Below, piece by piece: positions 26,622 through 35,892 of a stretch of 64,000 nt of DNA. The position numbers and the translations under genes are program-made. The notes below the pieces were generated by a model. The model ran no database searches. It had not been told where the DNA came from and saw nothing but the letters and a program-made list of their open reading frames with translations. Position 1 is the first letter of the stretch; every line of letters starts with the position of its first letter. This DNA is from CAWBCI01 sp963787195 (GTDB lineage Bacteria > Bacteroidota > Bacteroidia > Bacteroidales > JAGOPY01), in the NCBI GenBank assembly GCA_963787195.1, contig CAWBCI010000031.1:62001-126000 (forward strand). Direction: 5' to 3'.

Positions 26622-26756
26622 ATGTATACATATCAGATCATCTGGTTATTACTCTTACCGCTGGCAATTTTTTTAAGTTACCGGCTGGTTTTATATGCCT
26701 TGAAAAAATATCACAATAAGTTTCCGGTTTCGGAAGAAAAAGAAGAACATGAATGA
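26622..26756 (+). CDS. Predicted 44-residue single-pass membrane protein behind cydB
   Basis: An ATG ORF of 44 codons. It reads MYTYQIIWLLLLPLAIFLSY as its first 20 residues, then a short positively charged stretch (LKKYHNK) and an acidic tail (EEKEEHE). One transmembrane helix at about residues 5-26 with positive residues after it is typical of small oxidase subunits such as CydX. I see no sequence identity to CydX. Its place after cydB suggests a small subunit or assembly factor. No Shine-Dalgarno site is obvious, but Bacteroidota often lack one. Confidence 0.5.
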   Translation: MYTYQIIWLLLLPLAIFLSYRLVLYALKKYHNKFPVSEEKEEHE

Positions 26757-26813
26757 GTAAAATTTTAATTTTACCTCCGATTGTTTCAAATAAATTATTT
26801 CAAATCAATACCT

Positions 26814-29800
26814 ATGAAATCTCTGCTCATTTCCCTTTTCTTTGCTTTCACCTTAGTTACGCTTTCTGAAAAAGCGAATGCCCAACAAGTCAATCCTGCT
26901 GATACCAGTCAATATCCTTACTGGATACAAATGATGCAGGACCCTTCCATTAATTTCTTTGATGTACAGCGTGCCTTTAATCAATACTGGGAAGGCCGCC
27001 CCATTACGAAAAGCTGCGGGTTCAAACCCTTCAAACGCTGGGAATACCGCATGTACCAGTCAGGTATTAACGCGGATGGTTCACGCCGTCCGGCTGACCT
27101 AAACTTGAAAGAATACCAGCGATACATGAATGCTCATCCGCAGGCAAGGTCTGAAAATGGTGACTGGGTTAATCTCGGTCCTTTTGAACTTCCCGACGGG
27201 AAAAACTACAAAGGTCTTGGAAGATTGAATTCCATCGCTTTCGATCCCATTGACCCCCAAATAATATGGGTAGGCTCTCCTTCCGGCGGCCTTTGGAAAA
27301 CAACCCAGGGCGGAAATAACTGGACCAGCACCACCGATGATTTACCGACTCTTGGGGTTTCTTCCATATTGATTGACCCAACTGATCCGGACATGATGTA
27401 TATTGGCACGGGTGACCGGGATGCAGGCGATGCTGACGGAGTGGGAGTTATGAGATCTACTGATGGTGGTAATACATGGGAATTATGGAATAACGGCATG
27501 GGTAACCGGGTCGTAGGCAAGATGATCATGCACCCCACAAACCACCTTTATATACTGGCAGCTACCAGTGCAGGCATTTTCCGAACTGTGGACGGCGGAC
27601 AAAACTGGTTGACGTCTTTTCCGGGAAATTTCAAAGATGTTGTCTTCAAAACCGATGACCCAAACATAGTATATGCCACCAGCAGTGGCCTTTTCTATCG
27701 CTCGACCAATATGGGGCAGAATTTTTCTATGATTACCAACGGGATACAGTCCGGATCAAGAGGTGCTATTGCAGTTACTCCTGCCGATCCAGACATTGTT
27801 TATTTCATACAAACCAACTCCAATAATGAATTCCAGGGGCTTTTCCGTTCGGAAGACGCCGGGCTGAGTTTCAGCCTGAGGTCCAACTCTCCGAATATTA
27901 TGGGATGGGATTGCGCCGGAGGCAGTGGAGGACAAGCCTGGTACGATCTGGACATAGCAGCCGATCCCCAAGATGCGGATGTTATTTACGCCGGAGGCGT
28001 CAATTGCTTTAAATCCACCAACGGTGGAAGCAGCTGGTTCATAAGCTCCCATTGGTGGGGCGATTGCAGTGTCCCTGCAGTTCATGCCGACTTGCATGTT
28101 TTGGAGTATAATCCGCTCAATGACCGCCTTTACACTGGAAATGACGGAGGTATTTATTATACTGATAACGGAGGTTCAAGCTGGAACCTGATCACCAACG
28201 GTCTTCCTATCGGACAGGTTTATAAAATAGGGGTCAGTGCAACCAACCCGAACAAAGTAATCAACGGCTACCAGGATAACGGCACTTCAACCTATATGGG
28301 TTCATATTGGGCCTTTACCCGTGGTGGAGATGGTATGGAATGCGCCATTGATACAAAAAATGATGCCTATAGTTATGCAACTGTTTATTACGGAAGCATC
28401 ACAAGGAATTTAAACAACGGATATGATGCGACTGTTGCGGAAAACGGCAGCTACGGAATAAATGAGGACGGGGCCTGGGTTACTCCATTCATCCTGGATA
28501 AAGAAAATCCCGATATCATGTTTGTCGGATATAAAAATGTATGGCGGTGTGCGAATGTTAAAGCCCCCGCAAACCAGTTGCAATGGATCCGTATTTCCCA
28601 GAATCTGTCTGGCAGCGATGATAATATGAGGGTACTGGAACAATCCCAGGCTAATCCGAATATACTTTTTGCCGCCCGTTACGATAACAGGCTCTTCCTC
28701 ACTGAAAATGCTCTGGATGCAAGCCCTTCATGGCAAGACCTTAGCGGCCACCTGCCTGAAAATGCAGGCATTAATGATGTCAAATGCAATCCTTTTAATT
28801 CTGACATTCTTTACATGGCCCAAAATACAAGGATATACCGTTCGGAGGACCTTGGACAAACCTGGGAAAATATTTCCGGCTCCCTGCCCGGAACAGCTTA
28901 TACCAGCATTGCTTATTACAATAATAGTAACAACGGTTTATATGTGAGTTCCAATCTCGGAGTATATTATAAAGATGATTTCATGGACGATTGGGTCATG
29001 TTCAGCAGTGGTTTACCGGTAGATGCCTCTGTCCAGGAAATAGAGATCTACTATGACCCGGCCAATCCGGCAAATGATCTGATACGTGCCGGCACTTATG
29101 GAAGAGGCATGTGGGAATCAGATATGTACCATACCACTCCGGTTTGTGATTTTAAAGCCAGTGAGAATATAATTCCGGCAGGCTGTCTGGTTGACTTTAC
29201 CGACCTTTCATCCGGTATACCAACCGCATGGCACTGGACATTTGAGGGGGGCAATCCTTCTTCTTCCACATTACGTGATCCACAGAATATCCGTTATTCA
29301 ACGGATGGTACATTCCCTGTAAAATTAGTCGTAACAAACGATGCAGGGGTTGATTCCGTCTTGAAAACTGATTATATAAGCGTCAGTTCCTCCTTACTTC
29401 CTGAAGTTGGCTTCTATGCTGATCAAACTATCTTGTGTGCTACCGGCATAGTGAATTTTACAGATACCTCTTCCCATTGTCCGAATTCATGGGATTGGAG
29501 CTTTCAACCGGATAATGTTACATTTATAAACGGTACTAATGCCAATTCCCAGAATCCCACTGTCCAATTTTCCCAGGTTGGTTCCTATACTGTCACCCTG
29601 GTTGTCGGCAATGAGAACGGTCAATCAACCCTGGTGCGGGAAAATTACATAGAAACCGGTGGATTGGCCCTGCCTTTTAGTGAAGATTTTGAAAACGGAT
29701 CTTTGCTGGATAAGAACTGGACGATTGACAATCCTGATTATGGTACAAGCTGGTCGCAATATAAAATTGATGCTACCGGGAACAATACTGTAAGAATGAA

Positions 29801-30482
29801 ATTTTATGGGTATGTTAATACAGGACAAAGGGACGGCTTAGTTAGTCCTTATATGAATTTTTCTGCTTTTGATGAGGTATTCCTTTCCTTTGATTATGCA
29901 TATGCCCAGAGGTTCAGTGTGAAAGATTCATTGATCGTTTATATTTCAGACGACTGTGGTGAGAATTGGACAAGAGTCTGGCAAGGTGGCCCTGATGGTA
30001 CCGGTGTTTTTGCAACAAGCCCTTCTACACCTTATGAATTTATTCCCCTCACCGATGAAGACTGGTGCGGAAATGGCTGGGGTGCTGCCTGTGTGAGTAT
30101 AGACCTTAGCCAATGGGCGGGTGTTTCAGGTATGAGGATTAAATTTGAAGGATATAATAATATGGGTAATGATCTTTATCTGGATAACATTATGGTCTCC
30201 AATACTACAGGAACAGCTGAAAATAACCTGGCTTACGGAAATCTTAGCTTATATCCGAACCCGACTAAGGGCCAGGTGACATTACGTGCTACCGGCCTGA
30301 ACGGAGATGCCATCCTGGAAATAATGAATTTAGAAGGACAGGTGATGATAAAACAAAATCTGAAAGCTGAAAATTCAGAAATGTTGAAAGTTATTGATCT
30401 GAGCAAGCTTTCTAAAGGAATGTACCTCATAAAGCTGGCATCCGGCCAGGGAATAATGATGAAGAAAATAGTAGTCAAATAG
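26814..30482 (+). CDS. T9SS-secreted BNR/sortilin-like and PKD-domain protein
   Basis: A 1222-residue secreted protein. A signal peptide (MKSLLISLFFAFTLVTLSEK...) comes first. A long beta-propeller region with many SxDGGxTW-type BNR/Asp-box repeats follows (for example STDGGNTWELW and TVDGGQNWL). Then come two PKD-like domains (DFTDLSSGIP..WHWTFEGG and NFTDTSS..WDWSF), a jelly-roll-like region, and a type A T9SS sorting domain (SLYPNPTKGQ ... GMYLIKL ... KKIVVK). It is exported to the cell surface or medium. A TTG at 26781 is in frame, but the ATG at 26814 gives a proper signal peptide. Confidence 0.88.
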   Translation: MKSLLISLFFAFTLVTLSEKANAQQVNPADTSQYPYWIQMMQDPSINFFDVQRAFNQYWEGRPITKSCGFKPFKRWEYRMYQSGINADGSRRPADLNLKEYQRYMNAHPQARSENGDWVNLGPFELPDGKNYKGLGRLNSIAFDPIDPQIIWVGSPSGGLWKTTQGGNNWTSTTDDLPTLGVSSILIDPTDPDMMYIGTGDRDAGDADGVGVMRSTDGGNTWELWNNGMGNRVVGKMIMHPTNHLYILAATSAGIFRTVDGGQNWLTSFPGNFKDVVFKTDDPNIVYATSSGLFYRSTNMGQNFSMITNGIQSGSRGAIAVTPADPDIVYFIQTNSNNEFQGLFRSEDAGLSFSLRSNSPNIMGWDCAGGSGGQAWYDLDIAADPQDADVIYAGGVNCFKSTNGGSSWFISSHWWGDCSVPAVHADLHVLEYNPLNDRLYTGNDGGIYYTDNGGSSWNLITNGLPIGQVYKIGVSATNPNKVINGYQDNGTSTYMGSYWAFTRGGDGMECAIDTKNDAYSYATVYYGSITRNLNNGYDATVAENGSYGINEDGAWVTPFILDKENPDIMFVGYKNVWRCANVKAPANQLQWIRISQNLSGSDDNMRVLEQSQANPNILFAARYDNRLFLTENALDASPSWQDLSGHLPENAGINDVKCNPFNSDILYMAQNTRIYRSEDLGQTWENISGSLPGTAYTSIAYYNNSNNGLYVSSNLGVYYKDDFMDDWVMFSSGLPVDASVQEIEIYYDPANPANDLIRAGTYGRGMWESDMYHTTPVCDFKASENIIPAGCLVDFTDLSSGIPTAWHWTFEGGNPSSSTLRDPQNIRYSTDGTFPVKLVVTNDAGVDSVLKTDYISVSSSLLPEVGFYADQTILCATGIVNFTDTSSHCPNSWDWSFQPDNVTFINGTNANSQNPTVQFSQVGSYTVTLVVGNENGQSTLVRENYIETGGLALPFSEDFENGSLLDKNWTIDNPDYGTSWSQYKIDATGNNTVRMKFYGYVNTGQRDGLVSPYMNFSAFDEVFLSFDYAYAQRFSVKDSLIVYISDDCGENWTRVWQGGPDGTGVFATSPSTPYEFIPLTDEDWCGNGWGAACVSIDLSQWAGVSGMRIKFEGYNNMGNDLYLDNIMVSNTTGTAENNLAYGNLSLYPNPTKGQVTLRATGLNGDAILEIMNLEGQVMIKQNLKAENSEMLKVIDLSKLSKGMYLIKLASGQGIMMKKIVVK

Positions 30483-30516
30483 TACTTTGGCTTCTTATGT
30501 TAGAACTACTGACTAT

Positions 30517-30542
30517 TTTAAGAAGATTTCTCTTTTCTTAAA
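30517..30542. repeat. Inverted repeat between the T9SS gene and rsmE
   Basis: TTTAAGAA and TTCTTAAA form an 8-bp perfect stem around a 10-base loop. There is no T run, so it is a weak terminator candidate or a leader hairpin of rsmE. Confidence 0.35.
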
Positions 30543-30557
30543 GATGATCTTATACTA

Positions 30558-31256
30558 ATGAATCTCTTCTATACACCTGATATTGAATCGGATATTTATG
30601 CCCTGAACGAGGCGGAGTCAAAGCATTGCACCAGGGTGCTGCGTCTTGGTCAGGGCGATCACATCCATTTAACCGATGGAAAAGGTTCAATGTTTGAAGC
30701 TGAGATAATAATTGCACAGCCAAAAAAATGTATCGTCAAGATACTAAACAAAGAATTATCACCCAGGCGGGACTTCCAGCTGCATCTGGCTGTGGCGCCT
30801 ACAAAAAATATTGACCGTTTTGAATGGTTCCTGGAGAAGGCCACAGAAATTGGTATTGACGAAATCACTCCATTGCTTTGTACACATTCCGAGCGAAGAA
30901 ACCTCAGGATCGACCGGCTTGAAAAAGTTATACTCTCGGCTATCAAACAATCCCTGAAATCCTGGTTTCCCCGCCTGAACGAGTTAAAGGATTTCAAAGA
31001 GCTTGTGAAAACGGATTTTGATGGACAGAAATTCATTGCCCATCTTGAAAAGGACAATCCACTTATGCTGAAAGATGCCTGTCAGAAAGGGAAGTCGGCA
31101 CTGATCCTGATTGGGCCGGAAGGGGATTTTTCAGAAGAAGAGATCAGCCTGGCCTTATCGCATGGCTTCAGCATAGTTTCTTTGGGACCAGAGCGGCTCA
31201 GGACAGAAACCGCTGCCATTGTCGCCTGTCATACCATCAACCTGCTGAATCAATAG
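30558..31256 (+). CDS. rsmE: 16S rRNA (uracil1498-N3)-methyltransferase RsmE
   Basis: A 232-residue protein with an N-terminal PUA-like part and a C-terminal SPOUT methyltransferase knot. The knot motifs IGPEGDFSEEEI and SLGPERLRTETAA bind S-adenosylmethionine and are diagnostic of RsmE. It methylates U1498 of 16S rRNA. It stands alone between two unrelated genes; a long inverted repeat follows. Confidence 0.93.
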   Translation: MNLFYTPDIESDIYALNEAESKHCTRVLRLGQGDHIHLTDGKGSMFEAEIIIAQPKKCIVKILNKELSPRRDFQLHLAVAPTKNIDRFEWFLEKATEIGIDEITPLLCTHSERRNLRIDRLEKVILSAIKQSLKSWFPRLNELKDFKELVKTDFDGQKFIAHLEKDNPLMLKDACQKGKSALILIGPEGDFSEEEISLALSHGFSIVSLGPERLRTETAAIVACHTINLLNQ

Positions 31257-31263
31257 GATAATC

Positions 31264-31299
31264 TAAACGAAATAATAAATAAGCAGGGCATTTCGTTTA
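31264..31299. repeat. Long-arm inverted repeat before the DUF4159 gene
   Basis: TAAACGAAAT and ATTTCGTTTA are perfect 10-bp arms 16 bases apart. No T run follows, so it may be an operator or a weak terminator of rsmE. Confidence 0.45.
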
Positions 31300-31325
31300 A
31301 TGACCGTATATATAAACATTTATCC

Positions 31326-31985
31326 ATGTTAAAAAAAATAGCTATATTTCTCTCTTTCATACTTTTAATCACCCAAACTGTCCTGGCCCAGGGCTCCCTT
31401 CAAATAGCCCTGTTAAAATATAACGGAGGAGGAGACTGGTATGCCAACCCGACCTCCCTTCCCAATCTAATAAAATTCTGCAACGAAAACCTGGGAACGA
31501 ACCTGGCAAAGGATAATGCCACGGTTGAAGCCGGCAGCCCTGAGATCTTCAATTACCCCTTTGTTCATATGACCGGTCATGGAAATATATTTTTCAGCGA
31601 GCAGGAAGCCCAAAACCTCCGGAATTATTTGATAGGGGGAGGATTTTTACATATGGACGATAATTATGGAATGGATCCCTATGTACGTCCGCAGCTGAAA
31701 AAAATATTCCCCGAACTGGACCTGGTTGAATTACCCTGGAGCTATCCAATCTATCATCAGAAATATGATTTCCCTAACGGACTGCCAAAAATACATGAAC
31801 ATGACGGAGGGCCCGCAAGGGGATTCGGACTGATCTATCAGGGTAGACTGGTTGTTTTCTATTCCTTTGATTGTGATCTTGGCGATGGTTGGGAAGACCA
31901 GGATGTTCATCACGATTCACAGGAAAAAAGGACGGAAGCATTGAAAATGGGGGCAAATCTCATACAATACGTTTTCACCCATTAA
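31326..31985 (+). CDS. DUF4159 domain secreted protein
   Basis: A 219-residue protein with an N-terminal signal peptide ending near LAQG. The rest is a DUF4159 domain, with LLKYNGGGDWYANP, VHMTGHGNIFFSEQE and GGGFLHMDDNYGMD. The fold resembles class I glutamine amidotransferase-like (ThuA-like) domains; a catalytic role is not shown. The function is unknown. It converges with valS, whose stop lies 18 bp away. Confidence 0.8.
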   Translation: MLKKIAIFLSFILLITQTVLAQGSLQIALLKYNGGGDWYANPTSLPNLIKFCNENLGTNLAKDNATVEAGSPEIFNYPFVHMTGHGNIFFSEQEAQNLRNYLIGGGFLHMDDNYGMDPYVRPQLKKIFPELDLVELPWSYPIYHQKYDFPNGLPKIHEHDGGPARGFGLIYQGRLVVFYSFDCDLGDGWEDQDVHHDSQEKRTEALKMGANLIQYVFTH

Positions 31986-32003
31986 TAAAACATATTAGTT
32001 TGA

Positions 32004-34637
32004 CTATTTCATGGATGCAATTTGTTGTTCCAGTACTTCGATTTTCTTTTCCGCATCTGTCATTTTCTTACGTTCTATCTCCAAAACTTTGGGTGGTGCA
32101 TTATTGACAAACTTTTCATTTCCAAGCTTTTTCATGACTGAAGTAAGGAAACCCCTTGTATAATCAAGCTCTTTTTGCAGCTTTTCTATCTCGGCTTCAA
32201 CATCCACCGATTCACTTATGGGAATATAAAATTCAGTAGAACCGCTAACAAAAGAGATAGAATTTTCAACTTTTTCTTCCACATATTCCAGGCTTTCAAG
32301 ATTGCAAAGTTTGATCAATACAGGATCAAAGTGGGTATTGGGAATCTGCCCGTGGTTTTTCTTAACAAACAGGCTGATTTGCTCCCTCGGGGAGATATTT
32401 TTTTCCTGACGGATATTCCTGATTGAATTGATAACTTCCCTTTCCGAATCAAAATGACTGAGGAGCTTTTTATTATATTCTGAAGCAGGTGGTATCGGTT
32501 CAATGAGGATATCCTGCCCTTCTTTTTTCTCTCCGAGCAAATGCCAGATCTCCTCGGTAATAAAAGGCATGAAAGGATGAAGTATCTTCATCAGGTCTTC
32601 AAAAAAGCTGATAGTACTGTTGTACGTTTCCTGATCGATAGGTTGCTGATAAGCAGGTTTGACCATTTCGAGGTACCATGAACAGAACTCATCCCAAACC
32701 AGTTTATAGGCAGTCATTAAGGCGTCGGAGATACGGAATTTCGAAAAATGATCTTCCAGCAATTCCAGGCTTTCATACAGGCGGTTCTCAAACCAGCCGG
32801 CTGCAGCCAGATTATTCTGTGAAGCCTTTAATGAGGGATCAATTTCCCAGCCTTTCACCAGCCTGAGAGCATTCCAGATTTTATTACTGAAATTCCTCCC
32901 CTGTTCACATAAAGATTCATCAAAAGGAAGATCATTTCCGGCCGGCGACATGAATAGCATTCCGACCCTCACCCCGTCAGCCCCGAACTTTTCCATGAGT
33001 TCGATGGGGTCAGGAGAATTCCCAAGTGATTTCGACATTTTCCTGCCCAGTTTATCCCTTACTATGCCGGTCAGGTAAACATTCCGGAAAGGGACCTCTT
33101 TACGATATTCAAGCCCGGCCATGATCATACGGGCGACCCAGAAAAACAGGATCTCCGGGGCAGTAACCAGATCATTTGTAGGATAATAATAATTAATGTC
33201 TTTATTGTCAGGGTTCCTGATCCCGTCAAAAACCGAGATCGGCCAAAGCCAGGAAGAAAACCAGGTATCCAGCACATCTTCATCCTGTCGCAGGTCCTCA
33301 GCTTCCAATTCCGGACGTTTATATTCATTCCGGGCTTTCTGAAGTGCTTCTTCCGGATTTCTTGCCACCACGAATTTTCCGTCAGGCAGATAATAAGCCG
33401 GTATCCTTTGCCCCCACCAGAGTTGCCGTGAAATGCACCAGTCACGAACATTCTCCATCCAGTGTTTATAGGTGTTTTTAAATTTTGAAGGATGAAAGCT
33501 CACAGTATCATTCATCACAGCATCCAGGGCCGGTTTAGCCATTTCTCCCATCCTCATGAACCACTGCAGGGATAATTTCGGTTCTATGACTTCATCGGTC
33601 CGCTCCGAATATCCTATTTTATTCTCATATTCTTCTATCTTAACAATATGCCCTTTTTCCTGCAAGTCCTGGGTAATCTCTTTCCTCACAACAAACCTGT
33701 CCTTCCCGATATAAAGTCCGGCCTTATTACTAAGGGTACCGTTATCATTGAAAATATCAATCACTTCCAGATTATGCCTTATCCCAATCTCATAATCATT
33801 TATATCATGGGCCGGTGTGATTTTCAGGCAACCTGTCCCGAATTCCATATCTACATAATCATCCTCTATAATCGGGATGGAACGGTTCAGCAGGGGAACC
33901 AGGACTCTTTTGCCTTTGAGATTATGGAAGCGTTCGTCCTGAGGGTTCACACATACTGCAGTATCGCCTAAAATTGTTTCAGGACGGGTTGTTGCAATCG
34001 TAAGCCATTCATCTTCTGTTCCTTCAACTCTATATCTGACATAATAGAGCTTTGATTTCATTTCCTTATAAATAACTTCTTCATCGGAAAGAGCCGTCAG
34101 AGCCCTTGGATCCCAGTTTACCATACGAACTCCGCGATATATCAAACCTTTATTGTAAAGGTCCACGAACACCTCGATTACGGATTCATACATAAAATCG
34201 TCCATGGTGAAGCGGGTGCGGTCCCAGTCACAGGAAGCTCCCAGCTTCTTCAGTTGTTCGAGGATGATTCCTCCGTGTTTCTCTTTCCATTCCCAGGCAT
34301 GCTTAAGAAAATCCTCCCGACTGAGATCAAATTTATCGATCCCCTTGGCTTTCAGACTTGCAACTACTCTGGCTTCAGTAGCAATAGAGGCATGGTCGGT
34401 ACCCGGCAACCATTCGGCATTTTTGCCCTGCATCCGGGCACGTCTCACCAGGATATCCTGTATAGTATTATTCAGAATATGTCCCATATGAAGGACTCCG
34501 GTAACATTGGGAGGGGGAATGACGATGGTATAAGCTTCCCTTTCGTCTGGTTCAGAATGAAAATATTTATTTTTCATCCAATGGGCATACCATTTTCCTT
34601 CAATTTCGGCCGGGCTGTATTTACTGGGAATATTCAT
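32004..34637 (-). CDS. valS: Valyl-tRNA synthetase
   Basis: An 877-residue class Ia aminoacyl-tRNA synthetase. The HIGH-type motif GVLHMGHILN is near residue 46, the editing domain is in the middle, and GRKMSKSLGN is the KMSKS loop. The C-terminal end is a coiled coil rich in Lys and Glu, as in ValS. It charges tRNA-Val. The ATG start is supported by family alignment of the first residues (KYSPAEIEGKWYAHW). Confidence 0.97.
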   Translation of the reverse strand: MNIPSKYSPAEIEGKWYAHWMKNKYFHSEPDEREAYTIVIPPPNVTGVLHMGHILNNTIQDILVRRARMQGKNAEWLPGTDHASIATEARVVASLKAKGIDKFDLSREDFLKHAWEWKEKHGGIILEQLKKLGASCDWDRTRFTMDDFMYESVIEVFVDLYNKGLIYRGVRMVNWDPRALTALSDEEVIYKEMKSKLYYVRYRVEGTEDEWLTIATTRPETILGDTAVCVNPQDERFHNLKGKRVLVPLLNRSIPIIEDDYVDMEFGTGCLKITPAHDINDYEIGIRHNLEVIDIFNDNGTLSNKAGLYIGKDRFVVRKEITQDLQEKGHIVKIEEYENKIGYSERTDEVIEPKLSLQWFMRMGEMAKPALDAVMNDTVSFHPSKFKNTYKHWMENVRDWCISRQLWWGQRIPAYYLPDGKFVVARNPEEALQKARNEYKRPELEAEDLRQDEDVLDTWFSSWLWPISVFDGIRNPDNKDINYYYPTNDLVTAPEILFFWVARMIMAGLEYRKEVPFRNVYLTGIVRDKLGRKMSKSLGNSPDPIELMEKFGADGVRVGMLFMSPAGNDLPFDESLCEQGRNFSNKIWNALRLVKGWEIDPSLKASQNNLAAAGWFENRLYESLELLEDHFSKFRISDALMTAYKLVWDEFCSWYLEMVKPAYQQPIDQETYNSTISFFEDLMKILHPFMPFITEEIWHLLGEKKEGQDILIEPIPPASEYNKKLLSHFDSEREVINSIRNIRQEKNISPREQISLFVKKNHGQIPNTHFDPVLIKLCNLESLEYVEEKVENSISFVSGSTEFYIPISESVDVEAEIEKLQKELDYTRGFLTSVMKKLGNEKFVNNAPPKVLEIERKKMTDAEKKIEVLEQQIASMK

Positions 34638-34672
34638 TTTAGAAGAATTTATCTCTTTGGTATTAAAGCTGG

Positions 34673-34680
34673 CAAAATTA
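34673..34680 (-). promoter_or_regulatory. -7 promoter element for valS
   Basis: On the minus strand this reads TAATTTTG, a match to TAnnTTTG, 35 bp before the valS start codon. Confidence 0.5.
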
Positions 34681-34703
34681 GTAAAAAATTCCCTGTAAAA
34701 TAA

Positions 34704-34738
34704 AAGGGATTACAGCTCTGTACAGGCTGTAATCCCTT
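34704..34738 (-). terminator. Terminator of the sigma / anti-sigma / DUF4252 operon
   Basis: A 13-bp perfect stem, AAGGGATTACAGC / GCTGTAATCCCTT, with a 9-base loop. On the minus strand it is followed by TTTTATTTTA. It lies just beyond the last DUF4252 gene. Confidence 0.85.
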
Positions 34739-34761
34739 AAGTGGCAAAGTCCGGTCTGCCT

Positions 34762-35295
34762 TTAGTCTTTATCTGTATTTTGTCCGCAATTATGTTTCAT
34801 CGAAATTAATTGACCAAGTGCTTTCATCATGTCCTTACTGAGAAGCTTATTCATGTCCATATTCCCGCTCACACTTAAGAGGAAGACATTATCACCTTTC
34901 ATTCCTGCTAAACTAAACTCCCTGATCATATTATCATCGCCTTTGAGCATATACATTTTAACTGATCCTCCATGTATCCCGCTCACGGTGGCAAGTTCAG
35001 TGTACGCTTCTTTTGAATATGTTTTATAGACCTTGTTGAGGAATTTCTCTGCATTCACTTTACTTTTACTGGAATGGAGTATACGAATTGCATCAATTTC
35101 CTGTAACATATCTTTTAATTCGGTATTTTCCAGATCTTTTTCCCAGGCAAAGCTGGTAGCATTTGCTTTGATATCAATTGATCCGTAATCGGGATCGGAG
35201 GAATATTTATCAAACAGCTTACCAATGGGAGTTTCCTGTGCCATGGTCCACAAAGGCAGGACCAGGAAGCTTAGATATATCAGTAGTTTTTTCAT
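34762..35295 (-). CDS. DUF4252 protein (distal copy)
   Basis: A 177-residue protein with a signal peptide ending at MAQ, followed by a DUF4252 domain. The segment TPIGKLFDKYSSDPDYGSIDI aligns with the upstream paralogue, and a second block reads FLLSVSGNMDMNKLLSKDMM. The two copies are clearly homologous but diverged. DUF4252 proteins are secreted or envelope proteins of unknown function that often accompany ECF sigma genes in Bacteroidota. It is probably the last gene of this four-gene operon. Confidence 0.8.
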   Translation of the reverse strand: MKKLLIYLSFLVLPLWTMAQETPIGKLFDKYSSDPDYGSIDIKANATSFAWEKDLENTELKDMLQEIDAIRILHSSKSKVNAEKFLNKVYKTYSKEAYTELATVSGIHGGSVKMYMLKGDDNMIREFSLAGMKGDNVFLLSVSGNMDMNKLLSKDMMKALGQLISMKHNCGQNTDKD

Positions 35296-35321
35296 AGCGT
35301 ATCTGAATTAGGTTAAAATCC

Positions 35322-35867
35322 TTACTTTTTATCTTCGTCCAGTTTCTGGAGATTTTCCATGCCATCAAATTTCATGGACTTTGAAAGTTTGCTGATGGTA
35401 TTCATGTCAATATCCCCGGTAATACTCACGAAACCGACTTCGTCCCCGCTATTGATGAGCAGGAGCAGTTCCCCGATATTTTCACCTTTTTTCTTAATGA
35501 GGAATTTCACTTCCTGTCCGGATTCCTTGACGGTCATCAGGTCGGAATAATTATCCGTTTTAATTTTGGAAAGTTCATTTTTAAAATTTTCCATGGTGGA
35601 CTTGTCAGCTCCATCCTTGTTTTCCAGCATCAGAACACGGATACCATTAAGTTTGCTCATCATGTCCTTCATCTCTTTTGCATCCGGATCATCGCTATTG
35701 ACATTGGCAAAGAGGCCGAAGAGGTCCTTTGAAATGCTTACGGTTGTGAATCCGTCTTTGCCACTATACTTTTCAAATAACTTATTCGTCGGACTGTCTT
35801 GTGCATTTACAAGTTGAACCGAACCCGCGAATAAAACTGTCAGAATGATTAAAATCAGCTTTTTCAT
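35322..35867 (-). CDS. DUF4252 protein (proximal copy)
   Basis: A 181-residue protein with a signal peptide (MKKLILIILTVLFAGSVQL) and a DUF4252 domain (SPTNKLFEKYSGKDGFTTV ... GFVSITGDIDMNTISKLSK). It shares the layout of the gene 26 bp downstream, so the pair arose by duplication. It follows the anti-sigma gene by 25 bp. Function is unknown; both copies are likely targets or modulators of the adjacent sigma factor. Confidence 0.8.
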   Translation of the reverse strand: MKKLILIILTVLFAGSVQLVNAQDSPTNKLFEKYSGKDGFTTVSISKDLFGLFANVNSDDPDAKEMKDMMSKLNGIRVLMLENKDGADKSTMENFKNELSKIKTDNYSDLMTVKESGQEVKFLIKKKGENIGELLLLINSGDEVGFVSITGDIDMNTISKLSKSMKFDGMENLQKLDEDKK

Positions 35868-35892
35868 AAATGTAATTATTAAATTGTGAGAC

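Noticed and set aside
34254..34703. Plus-strand frame of 149 codons over the start of valS
   Set aside because: Antisense to the valS catalytic domain, with no recognisable domain.
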